The notes below the pieces were generated by a model. It was not told the origin of the DNA. It ran no database searches and worked only from the letters and a program-made list of their open reading frames with translations. A DNA stretch of 64,000 nt from Micrasema longulum (Eukaryota > Arthropoda > Insecta > Trichoptera > Brachycentridae): NCBI GenBank assembly GCA_022494885.1, contig JAGVSM010000914.1, positions 31,837 to 95,836 of the forward strand. Direction: 5' to 3'. This document shows positions 32,050 through 42,001 of the stretch, in pieces; the first letter of the stretch is position 1; each line of letters opens with the position of its first letter. The position numbers and the translations under genes were made by a program.

Positions 32050-32170
32050 CTCGGTTGTTCCTTTATGAACACAACACAGAACTCACAGCACTATTAACAC
32101 AGTAAACTAATATAAAAACTAAGAAATCGCATCGCGCGCGGACTAACGCGATCCTGACGCCCGGACCGGA
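32050..32170 (-). promoter_or_regulatory. Candidate 5' untranslated exon / promoter area (ABCC gene?)
   Basis: A GC-rich patch (GGTCCGGGCGTCAGGATCGC, GTCCGCGCGCGATGCG) is followed on the minus strand by sequence ending AACAACCGAG and then GTAAATACC, a good splice donor at 32050/32049. Its only ATG opens a 12-codon frame, so it would be untranslated. It lies upstream of the ABCC exons on the same strand and downstream of UXS1. This is inference only; no transcript evidence is visible. Confidence 0.35.
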
Positions 32171-32693
32171 CGAAAACAAAAATTGACTAAATGAAAAATG
32201 AAATCAAATGAGCGGATGAATCGAAATGTTGACAGGCAAAATGATAAATTGCGTTCTGACCACGCAACCAAACTGTTATAATATTTTATTATAAAATTCA
32301 CTTATTTTTTTCATTTCTAAAGCAAGAATCTGATAACTATTTTAAATTTAAAATTTATTAGATAAAGAAATATATTAACTATCGAAGTTTTGAAATCAAT
32401 TTGCTTAATACATATGGAATAATCAGATGGAGTGGTGCATTTAAAACTAATATGTTACCGGTCAAACAAATACATACATAATCGTAAAAGTTATATTTAA
32501 AAAGAAATGTTTAATTCAAATCCATAAAGACAACATTAATAGTGTTTTTTTTAAGATCCCCTAGTATTAAATATGTTTACTTATTTATGCAATCAATTTA
32601 TAAAATAAATAAATAAGTTTTGTATGAAGATAATTTGTAGAATTCTATATTAAAATTTGGTAAGGTATCCAATATAAAATACTTTTATTGGAT

Positions 32694-33004
32694 TTAACCC
32701 ATTACACCACTAATAAAGATTACATTATTTGTTCATACAAAACACTATTTAATTTAGACACCTTTTTATTACAATAACATTCAGACTGAATTAATATTTT
32801 GTATTAAATAATAGGAAATTGTGATTATTACATTTTATTGTGAAATCAATAACTGAAATATACTTATTTATGTCATTTTAATTAATAAATTTATTGTTAT
32901 CTAGTTTTAATCTTTAAAAAAATCACTTCAAAGACAAACCGGCGAATCACTGGCTTTGTGTGTCAGTGACAAATCGACCTTGGCTTTGTGTTGCAATGGG
33001 TTGA
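32694..33004. mobile_element. piggyBac-like MITE (TTAA family), internally expanded
   Basis: Begins TTAACCCATTACACCACTAA and ends GCAATGGGTTGA, where the right TTAA has mutated to TTGA. The interior shares CAAAGACAAACCGGCGAATC and GGCTTTGTGTGTCAGTGACA with 35999-36215. TTAA target sites and CCC...GGG ends fit the piggyBac superfamily. No coding text. Confidence 0.72.
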
Positions 33005-33659
33005 TTCGACTTTTATTTTTTAAACGAAATACGTCCCACTATACAATCTTGTATATTTAAAAAATAAAAGTATAATTACATCCAATAAAAGTATGTTATT
33101 TTGGATGCCTGACCAAATAAATAGTAGTCTTTCTACGTCACAAAACGTAAGTAAGCGATCTAGAACAACTAGTAACATCTTAATTCCAAAATTAAAAACA
33201 ACTACAGCACAACATAATAATACTAACGGAGGATTTTTTTAAATGAAATGATCTAAGTAAATTAAAAGTGCAGTCAGGAATACAACATATTTAAGAAAAA
33301 AGTCAATCTTTATTTTCATATTTTTTTGTGTAGCATTGATTGAAACCGCCGTATATATATATGTATTCTTTAAATTAATATTTTATACGGAAAATATAAT
33401 ATTTAATTATAATAACATTATTGTAAGACGTCATTCTCCGTTATGTAGGTACACAAGAATTGTTTTTTTTTTGGGAAACGTAAATGTATATACTATAAAT
33501 GTATTGAATTTATATAACATTTGAGTTTGTTTGTAACATTACAAACTTAAATATTTTTTCTGAATAAACTATTAACTTTTATTTTATAAAGTAGGTTTTT
33601 CATGCTTGAGGTGTGTACGATTTCTGGGAGAGTTGACATAAAATTTTAATTTGCTTTCA
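33005..33659. other. AT-rich intergenic stretch
   Basis: 33010-33110 shares AAAATAAAAGTATAATTACATCCAATAAA-type text with 16860-16910, probably a retroelement end. The rest has no recognised content. Confidence 0.4.
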
Positions 33660-33830
33660 AAGGTGGTTTTACTCTGAAGTATTTCACTGTCCCTGTATTG
33701 GCACATGATGCGTAAAACGGATCACCTTACCTTACTTTAACAAATTATCAAATTCACTGAATTCGATTTAATAATGCAGTGCCCTAAACACAATTGGGTG
33801 AGGATAAGGGTTTGATGATGATGATGATTT
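33660..33830 (+). repeat. SINE-A body, diverged
   Basis: GTGGTTTTACTCTGAAGTAT, TGCGTAAAACGGATCACCTT and GCAGTGCCCTAAACACAATT with a GATGATGATGATGAT tail follow the SINE-A body order. No head. Confidence 0.6.
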
Positions 33831-33848
33831 CAAACTGTTATTTTAGTA

Positions 33849-34041
33849 CAGTAGCCGGCAGTAAATAAAGGACATCGGGCATAATCGTCTAACTTCGACT
33901 TTGTAGAGCGTCGTCTCTGTCGCACGAGTCCGGTATATGTATGAATGACAAAGACGACGCTCTACAAAGCAAAAGTTAGTCGATTAGGCCTGCAGTCTCT
34001 TTCTTAAGCTCGATGTTCTTTATTTACTGCCGGCTACTGCA
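33849..34041. mobile_element. 193-bp palindromic MITE
   Basis: Ends CAGTAGCCGGCAGTAAATAA and its complement at 34010-34041. Inner arms TTTGTAGAGCGTCGTCTCTG / GACGACGCTCTACAAAG extend the palindrome to nearly the full length around a short loop at GCACGAGTCCGGTATATG. A few asymmetric changes. Flanks show no clear target duplication. Confidence 0.75.
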
Positions 34042-34084
34042 TGTATTTGCTAACTTAGGTATGTCCATATATTACATATTTTTT

Positions 34085-34197
34085 CAACAGAGATGAAGCT
34101 GTTGTAATATAAATGCCTAGGAATTTACAGAGCTATCATCGCCTGGGATAGTGATCACTTTACACGCTGTGTAACATTCACCCTTCTGCATACAGGT
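34085..34197 (+). repeat. PAL family fragment
   Basis: CAACAGAGATGAAGCTGTTG, TAATATAAATGCCTAGGAAT and CACTTTACACGCTGTGTAAC match the PAL arm in forward orientation. Diverged. Confidence 0.6.
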
Positions 34198-34199
34198 AA

Positions 34200-34973
34200 T
34201 TGACTTATTCGCGCGTGGATTTTTTGATTCTGTATTTTAATATATATTCGGTTTGCATATTTGAAAAGCGAGAATTAGCGTTTCACTTTGTAGCGTGACA
34301 AATCAGACTCATTCACTGCCAAACAAAGATGTTTTCACACCAACATTTATATTTACGCTATGCCCCGAAAGAAGTTTTCACTTTAAAAATAATTAATAAT
34401 TCTTAATACATCGTTGAATGTAAGAACTTTCATTCATGCAGGGGGCGTCATCTTGAACCTCAATCAACAAAAATATTAGGTAGTGAATAATAATAATTTC
34501 ACTCAGACAAAAAGTTCAACAAACATTCAACTGCAAGATAATTATAAACATACATGTAAAATAACCTTTTTACATATAATTCTCTTAATTTACCGGCAAA
34601 TTTATGATGCAAAACTGTCAGTGTCAAATTCAAAACGTCAACAGCAGCTTTGCCAATCCTACCGATTTTTCGGTAGATCTACTGATTTAAGATGAAATCT
34701 ACCGTTATTAAAAAAACCAAATATAAAAAAAAACTATTCATCCCCAATATAGGTGATCCACTGATAAATGAATAAGCAAAATAATAATTTATTTCTGTTT
34801 GTTCAGATAACTACTTTTTCTGCCATTCATTTATCATTATGAATATTACTTGTCCTTCCGTCGTACATAATACATGCGTTGATTGGTTAATAGTGATTAT
34901 TTGTTATTTTAAAAGTTGAATGAAAATAATGTCATTTTAGTTTATTAGCCAAATAACAATTTTTTTTTAAGTT
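34200..34973. other. Intergenic stretch, nothing recognised
   Basis: AT-rich with short, unconvincing open frames only. It immediately precedes the 57-bp minisatellite. Confidence 0.4.
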
Positions 34974-35245
34974 CAATGTGCACCTTCAACTTAAAATGTA
35001 TAGTCTTTTGGCTACCTGTTATACTATGCATAAGTTGCACATTGCACTTAAAATGAATAGTCTTTTGGCTACCTGTTATACTATGCATAAGTTGCACATT
35101 GCGCTTAAAATGAATAGTCTTTTGGCTACCTGTTATACCACGGATAAGTTGCACATTGCACTTAAAATGAATAGTCTTTTAGCTACCTGTTATACCACAA
35201 ATAAGTTGCATTGATCTCAAAAGAAATAGTGTTTTAGCTGCTGGT
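34974..35245. repeat. 57-bp minisatellite, four full units plus a partial
   Basis: Units start at 34974, 35031, 35088, 35145 and (partial) 35202, with anchor TAAGTTGCACATTGCACTTA and common text AATAGTCTTTTGGCTACCTG. Spacing is exactly 57 nt. Since 57 is a multiple of three and no stop falls in certain frames, both strands stay open: plus MHKLHIALKMNSLLATCYT and minus ITGSQKTIHFKCNVQLMHS repeated. Outer units are the most diverged. I see no sign of translation. Confidence 0.93.
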
Positions 35246-35774
35246 TTCATTCGTCTTCCCAAAAACAGTGATCATGCTCAGTGGCGGTTTTGCATTTAAC
35301 TGCCTCAATTGTAAAGGAAGATTTACTTAAATGTTATGAAAAAAATCCATAATTTTACTGAACACACAAGTGGAAAAATTTGAGCTACGCAGTGATGGAC
35401 TGTCGTTGACGATGTGCAGGATTTCAAAGGGCAGAAATATTTCAAATAAAAACAATAATAGATAGTTTATTCATTTCATTTTAATATAAAAAACTTTTAA
35501 TACATTTACATTCATAAATAGAAAAAAAAAAGATAAATATGTACATGTACACAAATATATTATGAGTTCTATATACATAAATAATATTTTTAAAAAGGTA
35601 AAGAAACCGAAGACACGCATTTTGTCCTTGTTCGCGTCCAGGCGGATGAAAAATACAGTTTTATTACAGACAATCATTTCTGACTCGATAGCTGCTCGGG
35701 TAAAAATCCAAGGAATTAAAATCGTGCAGAGATACGTCTATCTGAAAGTGCCTATTGGTTGGCGTATGCCCCAC
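35246..35774. other. Intergenic stretch, nothing recognised
   Basis: AT-rich. 35455-35540 looks like a LINE 3' UTR in reverse. The short frames overlapping 35560-35780 are not recognisable proteins. Confidence 0.4.
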
Positions 35775-35910
35775 CGTGCTTAAGATCTTAGAGCTGCGAT
35801 TACAAACGCTATCTTCATCGCTACATATCGAGACAGTATTAAGTAAAATCAGTATTAATGTACAAAAATGCATATATTTGTATGAAAATTTAACGTCTTC
35901 ATCAGGACAC
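35775..35910 (+). repeat. Repeat family E copy
   Basis: GCGATTACAAACGCTATCTT, ACATATCGAGACAGTATTAA and TTTGTATGAAAATTTAACGT match 63790-63935 over about 130 nt. Confidence 0.65.
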
Positions 35911-35944
35911 TCACTACACCAACATGCAAATAAGAAATAACATG

Positions 35945-36310
35945 CAGAGTTAAAGGGGATGCAAACACCACCATGTCCGGACATGCACTAAAATTAGGTT
36001 AACCCATTGCACCACTAATAAAGATGACATAATTTGTTCATACAACACACTATTTAATTAAGACACGTTTTTTTATTACAATATGAATAAAGTTATTGTC
36101 ATTCAGTTTTAATGTAAAAAAAATCATTTCAAAGACAAACCGGCGAATCGCCGGCTTTGTGTGTCAGTGACAAATTGACCTGGTGTTTCGCCAGCTTTGT
36201 GTTACATTGGGTTAATAATATTTAGCGATATATCGCAGAATTTGTGGGGAGGGGTTAGGACACATCAGCGCATGTTCGGACATGGTGGTGTTTGCATCCC
36301 TTTTAACTCT
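35945..36310. mobile_element. Inverted-repeat MITE containing a nested piggyBac-like MITE
   Basis: Outer ends: CAGAGTTAAAGGGGATGCAA ACACCACCATGTCCGGACAT at 35945-35988 and its complement at 36268-36310 (about 43 bp, few mismatches). At 35999-36215 a second element sits between intact TTAA duplications, with CCCATTGCACCACTAATAAA at one end and TTACATTGGG at the other. The outer unit without it would be about 150 bp. Confidence 0.82.
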
Positions 36311-36478
36311 GTAAGTAATTTATGTATTTTTTTGTAAATTCAGTCGAACTTGGTTATTACGAGGAAGACTGGACCGACTGAATTTTCTCGTTATAACCAT
36401 TACAGAGAAAGATCTTTTAAATCCAACCACCATTGCATATTGTCACCATTAAAAATTATAATAAATGCTTACACGTAT

Positions 36479-37082
36479 ACTAGGCAACGCCTGAAATTTT
36501 TGTAGACAAGGACTGGATTCAATGTATGTAGGTGAAATAATTTAATTGAATGAATCTCACTCGCATAAATAAAGGTTTCAGCTCTTTAACTTCACAAACG
36601 TCAACAGATGAAAGAATTAAAGTAAGTAGTAAGTAGGCAAAGTCACAAAATTCAATTTTATTTAAAGCAATTAAAAAGTATTACGAAATGAAAAAAATAT
36701 TTATGAAGAAAAAACATATCAAAATTTAAAATAATGGTCAAGACATATGTGATAAACAATTTATAAATTAAATATATTTGTAATGTTATTATTAGAACAC
36801 ACATAACAATATGTATGATATGTGTGCCCTATTTTAAGATTTAAATAAAAAAAATAGATGTTCAAATATGGGCAGAATGGTGAATGTTGCACAGTGTGTA
36901 AAGTGGCCACTTAAACCAGCCAATGACAGGTCGTAAGCCCTGTAGATGTCTAGATTTCTATATTGTCTTCTTTAAAATGTTCTTCGTCGCTGTTGTAATA
37001 TGTTAATGTAAACAGCTCCCCAGGGAGTTGAATCCAGTCCTTGTCTACAAAAATTTGGACAAACTCAAAATATTGTTGATTA
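36479..37082 (-). repeat. PAL copy interrupted by a LINE 3' end
   Basis: 36479-36626 and 36854-37082 give consecutive PAL sequence (GGCAACGCCTG..., CATAAATAAAGGTTTCAGCT, then AGATGTTCAAATATGGGCAG..., ending CAAACTCAAAATATTGTTGA). The insert 36627-36853 is the plus-strand twin of the LINE end at 51535-51760 (ACGAAATGAAAAAAATATTT, TAATGGTCAAGACATATGTG) and ends in an A-rich run. Confidence 0.75.
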
Positions 37083-37174
37083 TTTAAATAAGTTTCTATT
37101 TCAGTTTCGGCAGCAACTAGAACAGAAGCCCAAATTCGGTTTCGGCCAAAAAAAAGAATTCTATCAATCGCCAA

Positions 37175-37560
37175 TTTTGAAAAAAAATAATTATGTATTG
37201 TATTATCACCGGTATTATTTTTGAGGTTTTGTAATTACTCCGCCTTGACGTCACAAGTTATCATAGGTGAGTTTTGCTGACATTTAAAAGTACAGCCACG
37301 TACCATAAAAATACACTAAATGTTGAAAAAAAAGGCTGCCGGAAAACAAAAATCTGAGGAAGTTCAGTGCTTTTAAAAAAAAAAATATTAGTTAATAGAC
37401 TATTAAAGTAAGCCAAACAGTTTTTTGATATTATCAGCTGTATTATTTTTGAGAGTTCTGTAATTTTAAAATAACTCCACGTGTGATGTCACAAGTTCTC
37501 TTCGGTGAGTTCTGCTGATTGGCAAATTGGCTTTGCGTGAACGGGAAATATATCACAAAC
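37175..37560. repeat. GAGGAAGTTCAG-family MITE copies, fragmented
   Basis: 37190-37275 and 37357-37560 each carry family text (CTCCGCCTTGACGTCACAAG; GAGGAAGTTCAGTGCTTTTA; CTCCACGTGTGATGTCACAA). They appear to be two partial copies in the same orientation. A weaker relative may lie at 38290-38350. Confidence 0.55.
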
Positions 37561-38440
37561 ATCAATCATTGACAAAAATGGACCGAAGTGAAGAAAAACA
37601 TCATCATACTCAGTCAAATACCAAAAATATTCCTCCCCAAAATTGTGCGAAAAACACAACTGCACGACGGATTGATTATGCCCGACTAAAATCATCAAAA
37701 TCGATGTTTCGTTGTCCCGTTTTCCACACCCCAAAACTGAACCGATTTTGTTTTATTTTTTAAGAAAGAGTATTGGAATGAAATTATCCGTGTAAGTACG
37801 TTTGTGTTTTTCAAACTTATTTAACATATTTGTCCGAAAACAGCAGATAAAACTGAATGCTATTATGAATTTTTGAATGATCCTAGCTCCTAAAAAACAA
37901 TTTATCTAAAACGCAAAACAATAGAGACACGTCGATGGTAAATGAGGGCATTGGAAGCAAAAATAGCAACCACAAAAAAAAAATTTTTTTAGTTATGTCA
38001 TTCTGTAGTTTATAAACTTTATTTTTATAAAAATCATGAGTTGAGTCGCAAATGTAGTTTAACATCATACTTCTGATGGTTTGAAAATAGTGTTTGGAAG
38101 CAAACAGCAATATCCATCAGCCATTTTATTTGACAGGCTTGAGATATAAATTTTCAAAATGGCCGTGTCACACAAATGTTAAGGAGGTTTTTTGAATTCG
38201 TGTTTCTAATAAAGCTAATTTATTAGTATCTTAAAGTTTAAGTTCAGTGAAAATAACATTTCTGTATTCAGGTATTTTTTTTTTTAAACTTGCATAATAC
38301 ACAGTATTATTTTGAACCACATGTGTGTGACGTCACATTAGAGTTTTGGATGCAAAGATAGCAATCTCCCGTAAAGGGAGAAGAAAATGTAGCGAACTCC
38401 ACAAGTTGGAAGCAAAGGTCCAAGAAAAATTTAGTTTCCA
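37561..38440. other. Intergenic stretch, mostly unassigned
   Basis: The short frames at 37527-37763 are not recognisable and are likely chance. 38310-38350 has the phrase TGTGTGACGTCACATTAG, related to the GAGGAAGTTCAG family. Confidence 0.35.
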
Positions 38441-38444
38441 AGTA

Positions 38445-38690
38445 CTTTGCATAATAAAATGAACAATTCTTGTTTGTTCTTCGTATTACCTATTTCCTTT
38501 GATTACAGAATAGAAAATATTCATTTAGATGTGGTCAAGTCTATTAAAGACCTCGGAGTTATCATGGACTGTAAACTTACCTTTAATGAACATATCGATA
38601 CTATGATTAACAAATCACTAAAACTCTTGGGTTTTGTTAGCAGGACATCTAGTGACTTTACTAATATGTTCATGGTTTGTTTTGTTTAAT
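38445..38690 (+). mobile_element. Jockey-like LINE RT fragment
   Basis: Open text HLDVVKSIKDLGVIMDCKLT, FNEHIDTMINKSLKLLGFVS and RTSSDFTN is homologous to the 13324-13593 minus-strand block (KIDVVKSIRDLGVVLDYKMT). Truncated both sides. Confidence 0.8.
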
Positions 38691-38699
38691 ATTTTATCT

Positions 38700-39077
38700 A
38701 TTTATTTTATTTTATTTTATTCAGAAAATATACAGTCATACAAAATAAGTATTAAAACAACAATTTTTTAACATAAAAAGACCAATTAAGTTTTCATTAA
38801 TTAAAAAGATATAAACATTAAATGTGACAAAAAAAAAGAATTTTAAGTGAGAAAAGAATAATTGTTGACATTTGCGTTTTCCGTGGAGGTAATAAATTAA
38901 AATAAATAAAAATACCGAATGTACACTCCGAGCCATCCACGCACACACATGAACGCACATATAAAACATACACAAACATATACATTACATGCGGCACATA
39001 TACATAGCATAAACCACTCAAGATGCACATTCAGCAACTATCCCAAATAATCGACCCCATGAAGAAATTTTCTGTAC
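38700..39077 (-). mobile_element. LINE 3' end with A-rich tail
   Basis: Near-identical reverse complement of 26990-27400 (GTGCGTGGATGGCTCGGAGT, ATGAAAACTTAATTGGTCTT), ending in AATAAAATAAAATAAAATA on its own strand. High similarity suggests recent activity. Confidence 0.72.
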
Positions 39078-39157
39078 AAATATGCTAATATGTCTTCTTG
39101 CCCATACTGATCATCGTGGTTTCGGATGTGACAGGGTTTAAAAAACACCCTGTATAT
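39078..39157. mobile_element. Half of the palindromic mariner-type MITE
   Basis: TATGTCTTCTTGCCCATACT GATCATCGTGGTTTCGGATG and the end AAAAAACACCCTG before TATA match one arm of 27472-27814. The other half is replaced by the LINE end on the left. Confidence 0.75.
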
Positions 39158-39239
39158 TTTCAGGAAATAAAATTCACTCGTAAAAACCACCCCTTTTCTC
39201 AATTTCATCCATTCCATTCCAATCCATTCCATTTCTCAT

Positions 39240-39424
39240 CTCGATCTCAACATTTGCGCATCTATCGTACACAGTTTTACCACACATTCGCCTGAGAGAT
39301 CTCATTTCGACAGCCTACTTTCATCCCTGTTTTTCAAAGTCCACACTTCACTCCCATACGCCAGGGTCGGGACCAGTACTCCACTGTGAACTGCTAATTT
39401 TGCCTCTTGCGATAAACATTTATT
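39240..39424 (-). mobile_element. RTE-like LINE fragment
   Basis: The complement encodes LVPTLAYGSEVWTLKNRDES and RLRRMCGKTVYDRCANVEIR-like text. It starts at the YGSEVW block and is cut at both ends, one side by the MITE at 39425. Confidence 0.75.
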
Positions 39425-39662
39425 TGACTATTTTCGAAATTTCTTCGCGTGTGACGTCTCAAGCTCTCTCTCCCTTCTTCTCGACGAGTTCTGCTGATTC
39501 GTCAGCTGACTTACCGCAAACTGGAAATCTATCACTTGGAATTTTCATTAATTTATCCAGACATTTTTGAGAAACTTGGCCGTACAATTAAATGCCCTCT
39601 AATTTTTACCGGACGTAAGAAAGCATTTTTTATATGCAATTTCCTGTAGTACTGAACTTCCT
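39425..39662. repeat. GAGGAAGTTCAG-family MITE, right part
   Basis: Contains TCTTCGCGTGTGACGTCTCA and GACTTACCGCAAACTGGAAA, and ends GTACTGAACTTCCTC, the complement of the GAGGAAGTTCAGT terminus. It lies just beyond the last UXS1 exon, in or after its 3' UTR. Confidence 0.6.
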
Positions 39663-39705
39663 CATTGACTACTAAATCTGTCGAGTAAATAACATTATTT
39701 TTTAG

Positions 39706-39711
39706 TTTAAT
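39706..39711 (-). terminator. Possible poly(A) signal for UXS1 (ATTAAA)
   Basis: On the minus strand ATTAAA lies about 86 nt after the UXS1 stop codon (39797-39799). It is the common variant of AATAAA. No canonical AATAAA is seen between the stop and the MITE at 39662, so this is a plausible but unproven signal. Confidence 0.3.
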
Positions 39712-39796
39712 ATCTTTCAAATAATTTGGTTTCCAATGAATGAACTTATACAATGGCATTCTACTAATTAACCTCCAATTCCATATTAATCGTACG

Positions 39797-39919
39797 CTAT
39801 TTGTCAGGTAGTGTTTTCAGGTCTTCTGGTATATAAATATTTCTCTCGGAGTGACTGCTACGGTTGAGTTCATTTCTAAAGTAATCTATTGTCTTCTTGA
39901 GCCCTTCTTTGAGAGGAAC
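39797..39919 (-). CDS. UXS1: UDP-glucuronate decarboxylase, last exon (C-terminus and stop)
   Basis: 123 nt in phase 0: VPLKEGLKKTIDYFRNELNR then SSHSERNIYIPEDLKTLPDK and TAG stop. The acceptor is AACCTGAAAA read as TTTTCAG on the minus strand. The V-P-L-x-x-G-L-x-x-x-I-x-Y-F-R-x-E-L block is the conserved end of UXS enzymes. The tail after it is short and basic-free compared with vertebrate UXS1. Joins exactly in phase to 41361-41497. Confidence 0.96.
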   Translation of the reverse strand, partial: VPLKEGLKKTIDYFRNELNRSSHSERNIYIPEDLKTLPDK

Positions 39920-39949
39920 CTGAAAAAAAACAAAAAATACACCATGAAA

Positions 39950-40110
39950 AACATAAATCTTAACAGAACAACATAATGATATAATTGTAAATAAACTTAT
40001 CAATGAAATTTCTTGGTTTAGTTTTACTTTTTATTATTTTGACCGACGAGCGCTTTCGCCCAAGTAGGCATCTTCAAGACTGGTGAATTGTTTACAACGT
40101 TTACAGCTTT
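39950..40110 (-). mobile_element. Possible Penelope-like 3' terminus in UXS1 intron
   Basis: The minus strand reads CAGTCTTGAAGATGCCTACT TGGGCGAAAGCGCTCGTCGG, followed by an A-rich end. The layout (GAAGATG...GCGAAAGCG then an A-rich tail) parallels the terminus of the Penelope-like copy at 60752-61280. No protein remnant is adjacent. Confidence 0.4.
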
Positions 40111-40584
40111 TATACTATTCTTAACATATTTCGGAGATAAGATCAAATAATTATTTTAACAGGGGACAGAAAACATAAATATTTACAACTAGTTTGCTAA
40201 AACAGTTCATTTTTGGGAGTTTTGGGACCGAAATTGGGATTAAGCTTTTATTATTTAAAAGGTGGGAAAAGGACAGAAAAGAACACACGGCGAAATACAA
40301 CAGAGTGGGAAATACACATTTTAACAGATCTGTATAGATGTGTTGCTGAATTAGCGGACATTCATTCTTCGCGTAGCGAGGATAAATATTTTTTGTATTG
40401 ACATTTACCATAGATATACAAATTTTACTTTCCAAATCGGATGTGAAAATCTCCGTTTAAAGATTACAAAAAATACGAATTCATAATTTTTTAAAATAAG
40501 AGATATATCAAATCTCGTGTCCTATGTCGACTAGTGTGACATCACAGCCACACAAGGGTTAAAGAGCTTGCCCCCTATCTATTT

Positions 40585-41075
40585 TTTTTTTTTATACAAT
40601 ATACATAAGAGGTAAAACAGAGTATTAAAAAATAAAGGATAATAACATAGCAATGAAATACATATTAACAGTAGAAATTAAAAAACAGTAAACGAAAAAA
40701 TTCCACAAAGGCATGGCCTGTTCGTGGGTATACAAGAAATGTTTATGAATTTTTGCTCCTATAATAAATAGGCAGGTATAATATTTTTGTGAAATATAAG
40801 AAAGAGAAAAGAAAGTATTCTGTAAAATATTAGAGGGTATTTTTTTTATTTAAAAAAGGAAATAAAAAATATAAAAGAAAATAAAAATATTCCTTATTAT
40901 TAAAGGGTAAAAAAATATATCGTAGAAAAAAAGAGTTAATATCTATAGTTTGAATCCAGGATGGTGCGTGTTTTTTAAAAGAAGGAAAATTTTGAAAGTT
41001 TGTTCCCCCCCATCCAATTATTCCATAGGAATGCGATGACTGAACAAGTGTATAATATACCATCTTAATAATATT
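40585..41075 (-). mobile_element. LINE 3' end
   Basis: The minus strand contains YYTLVQSSHSYGIIGWGGTN, the L-x-x-S-x-x-x-YGIIxWGG block of Jockey-like RTs, then frameshifted text and a T-run-bounded 3' UTR. The last 100 nt (ACAATATACATAAGAGGTAA) also occur as a short insertion at 62900-62998. Confidence 0.7.
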
Positions 41076-41290
41076 TAGTAACAGCCCGGTACTTTACAGA
41101 TCTGGGCTTGGAGGGGGAGATTTGGCAAAATGAGAACCTCTTCTTCCACACGGTAGCCAGGATCTTTGTAGACCTGGATTTGGAGGGCGACAACTATTCA
41201 CGAGGACCCGTCACAATAGACCTTCACAGGTCGCAGTGACGTCAGGAGCTCAAAGCATAGCACTGACCCCCACATCTTGGAATAAGAATA
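41076..41290 (+). mobile_element. R1-like LINE 3' UTR
   Basis: CCGGTACTTTACAGATCTGG, ACACGGTAGCCAGGATCTTT, GGTCGCAGTGACGTCAGGAG and CATAGCACTGACCCCCAC match 59995-60185, where the preceding zinc-knuckle protein end is present. Only the UTR survives here. Confidence 0.65.
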
Positions 41291-41360
41291 GGTTCACACA
41301 AGGACAATAGATAAATGATAAATTATTTTTAATCAATTATCTAATTAATTGTAAGCTAAC

Positions 41361-41497
41361 CTTCGGCTCCCATCCTAGGTAAGTCTTGGCTCTTGTGATA
41401 TCAGGTCTCCGACGCTGAGGGTCGTCTTCTACGGCGGCCATTTGTGACACAGTGCTCTTGCAACCATCCACCAAGTCTCGGATGATCAAAGCGAATT
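41361..41497 (-). CDS. UXS1: UDP-glucuronate decarboxylase, exon 7 of those found
   Basis: 137 nt: two bases completing Glu, then 45 codons. The acceptor is GATGTAG and the donor GTTAGC. It encodes FALIIRDLVDGCKSTVSQMA, then AVEDDPQRRRPDITRAKTYL and GWEPK. The DDPQ-R-R-x-PDI-x-x-A-x-x-x-L-GW-x-P block is diagnostic for UXS and related extended short-chain dehydrogenases, near the substrate pocket. Flanking phases match 44144-44276 and 39797-39919. Confidence 0.96.
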
Positions 41498-41519
41498 CTA
41501 CATCAAGCAAAAAATAAAT

Positions 41520-41750
41520 TATATTTCTAAATTTATTTCAACAGAGAGGGAAAACATTTTTGAGAAGGGAATATGGAAGTCTAGGCATTCACAGGGCTTA
41601 TGACCTGTCATTGGCTGGTTTAAGTGGTCATATTCCCTTCTCAAAAATGTTTTCCCTCTCTGTTGAAATAAATTTAAATATGAACAACTCCCTAAGGAGG
41701 AAATTCAGCCAGTCTGCAAGCATTTGGACATAATCAAACATTGTTAAATT
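41520..41750. repeat. PAL copy, compact palindrome
   Basis: Two perfect 47-nt arms, 41529-41575 (AAATTTATTTCAACAGAGAG...) and 41629-41675 (its exact complement), enclose 53 nt of PAL interior. After the second arm the family terminus follows: GAACAACTCCCTAAGGAGGA ... GGACATAATCAAACATTGT. The flanks share TAAATTA(T/C)AT, a possible target duplication. Intronic in UXS1. Confidence 0.85.
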
Positions 41751-42001
41751 ACATATCGATTGTTCAGTCCAACGATATTTAAGTTGAGTTTTACGTAAAA
41801 TACTATTTATATTTAAAGCATTGACTTCGTAGATATTCAATAGATTAACATGTAAATTCTAAAATACATCGTCCACTAATAAAATCCAATTCAAATATAA
41901 AAACCTTGTACATTGTAAGCGAAGTCAACAATATTGAAACTTCCATATACTGCCATCAAAGGCAAAAAGGCAGTTATTTGCAAATGTCGTATTTTGATAT
42001 A

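Noticed and set aside
34978..35214. A repeat protein of 19-residue units
   Set aside because: It derives only from a 57-bp minisatellite; both strands are equally open, no start context or neighbouring exon is seen.
34974..35245. A CRISPR-like array
   Set aside because: Units abut with no variable spacers, and the window is eukaryotic.
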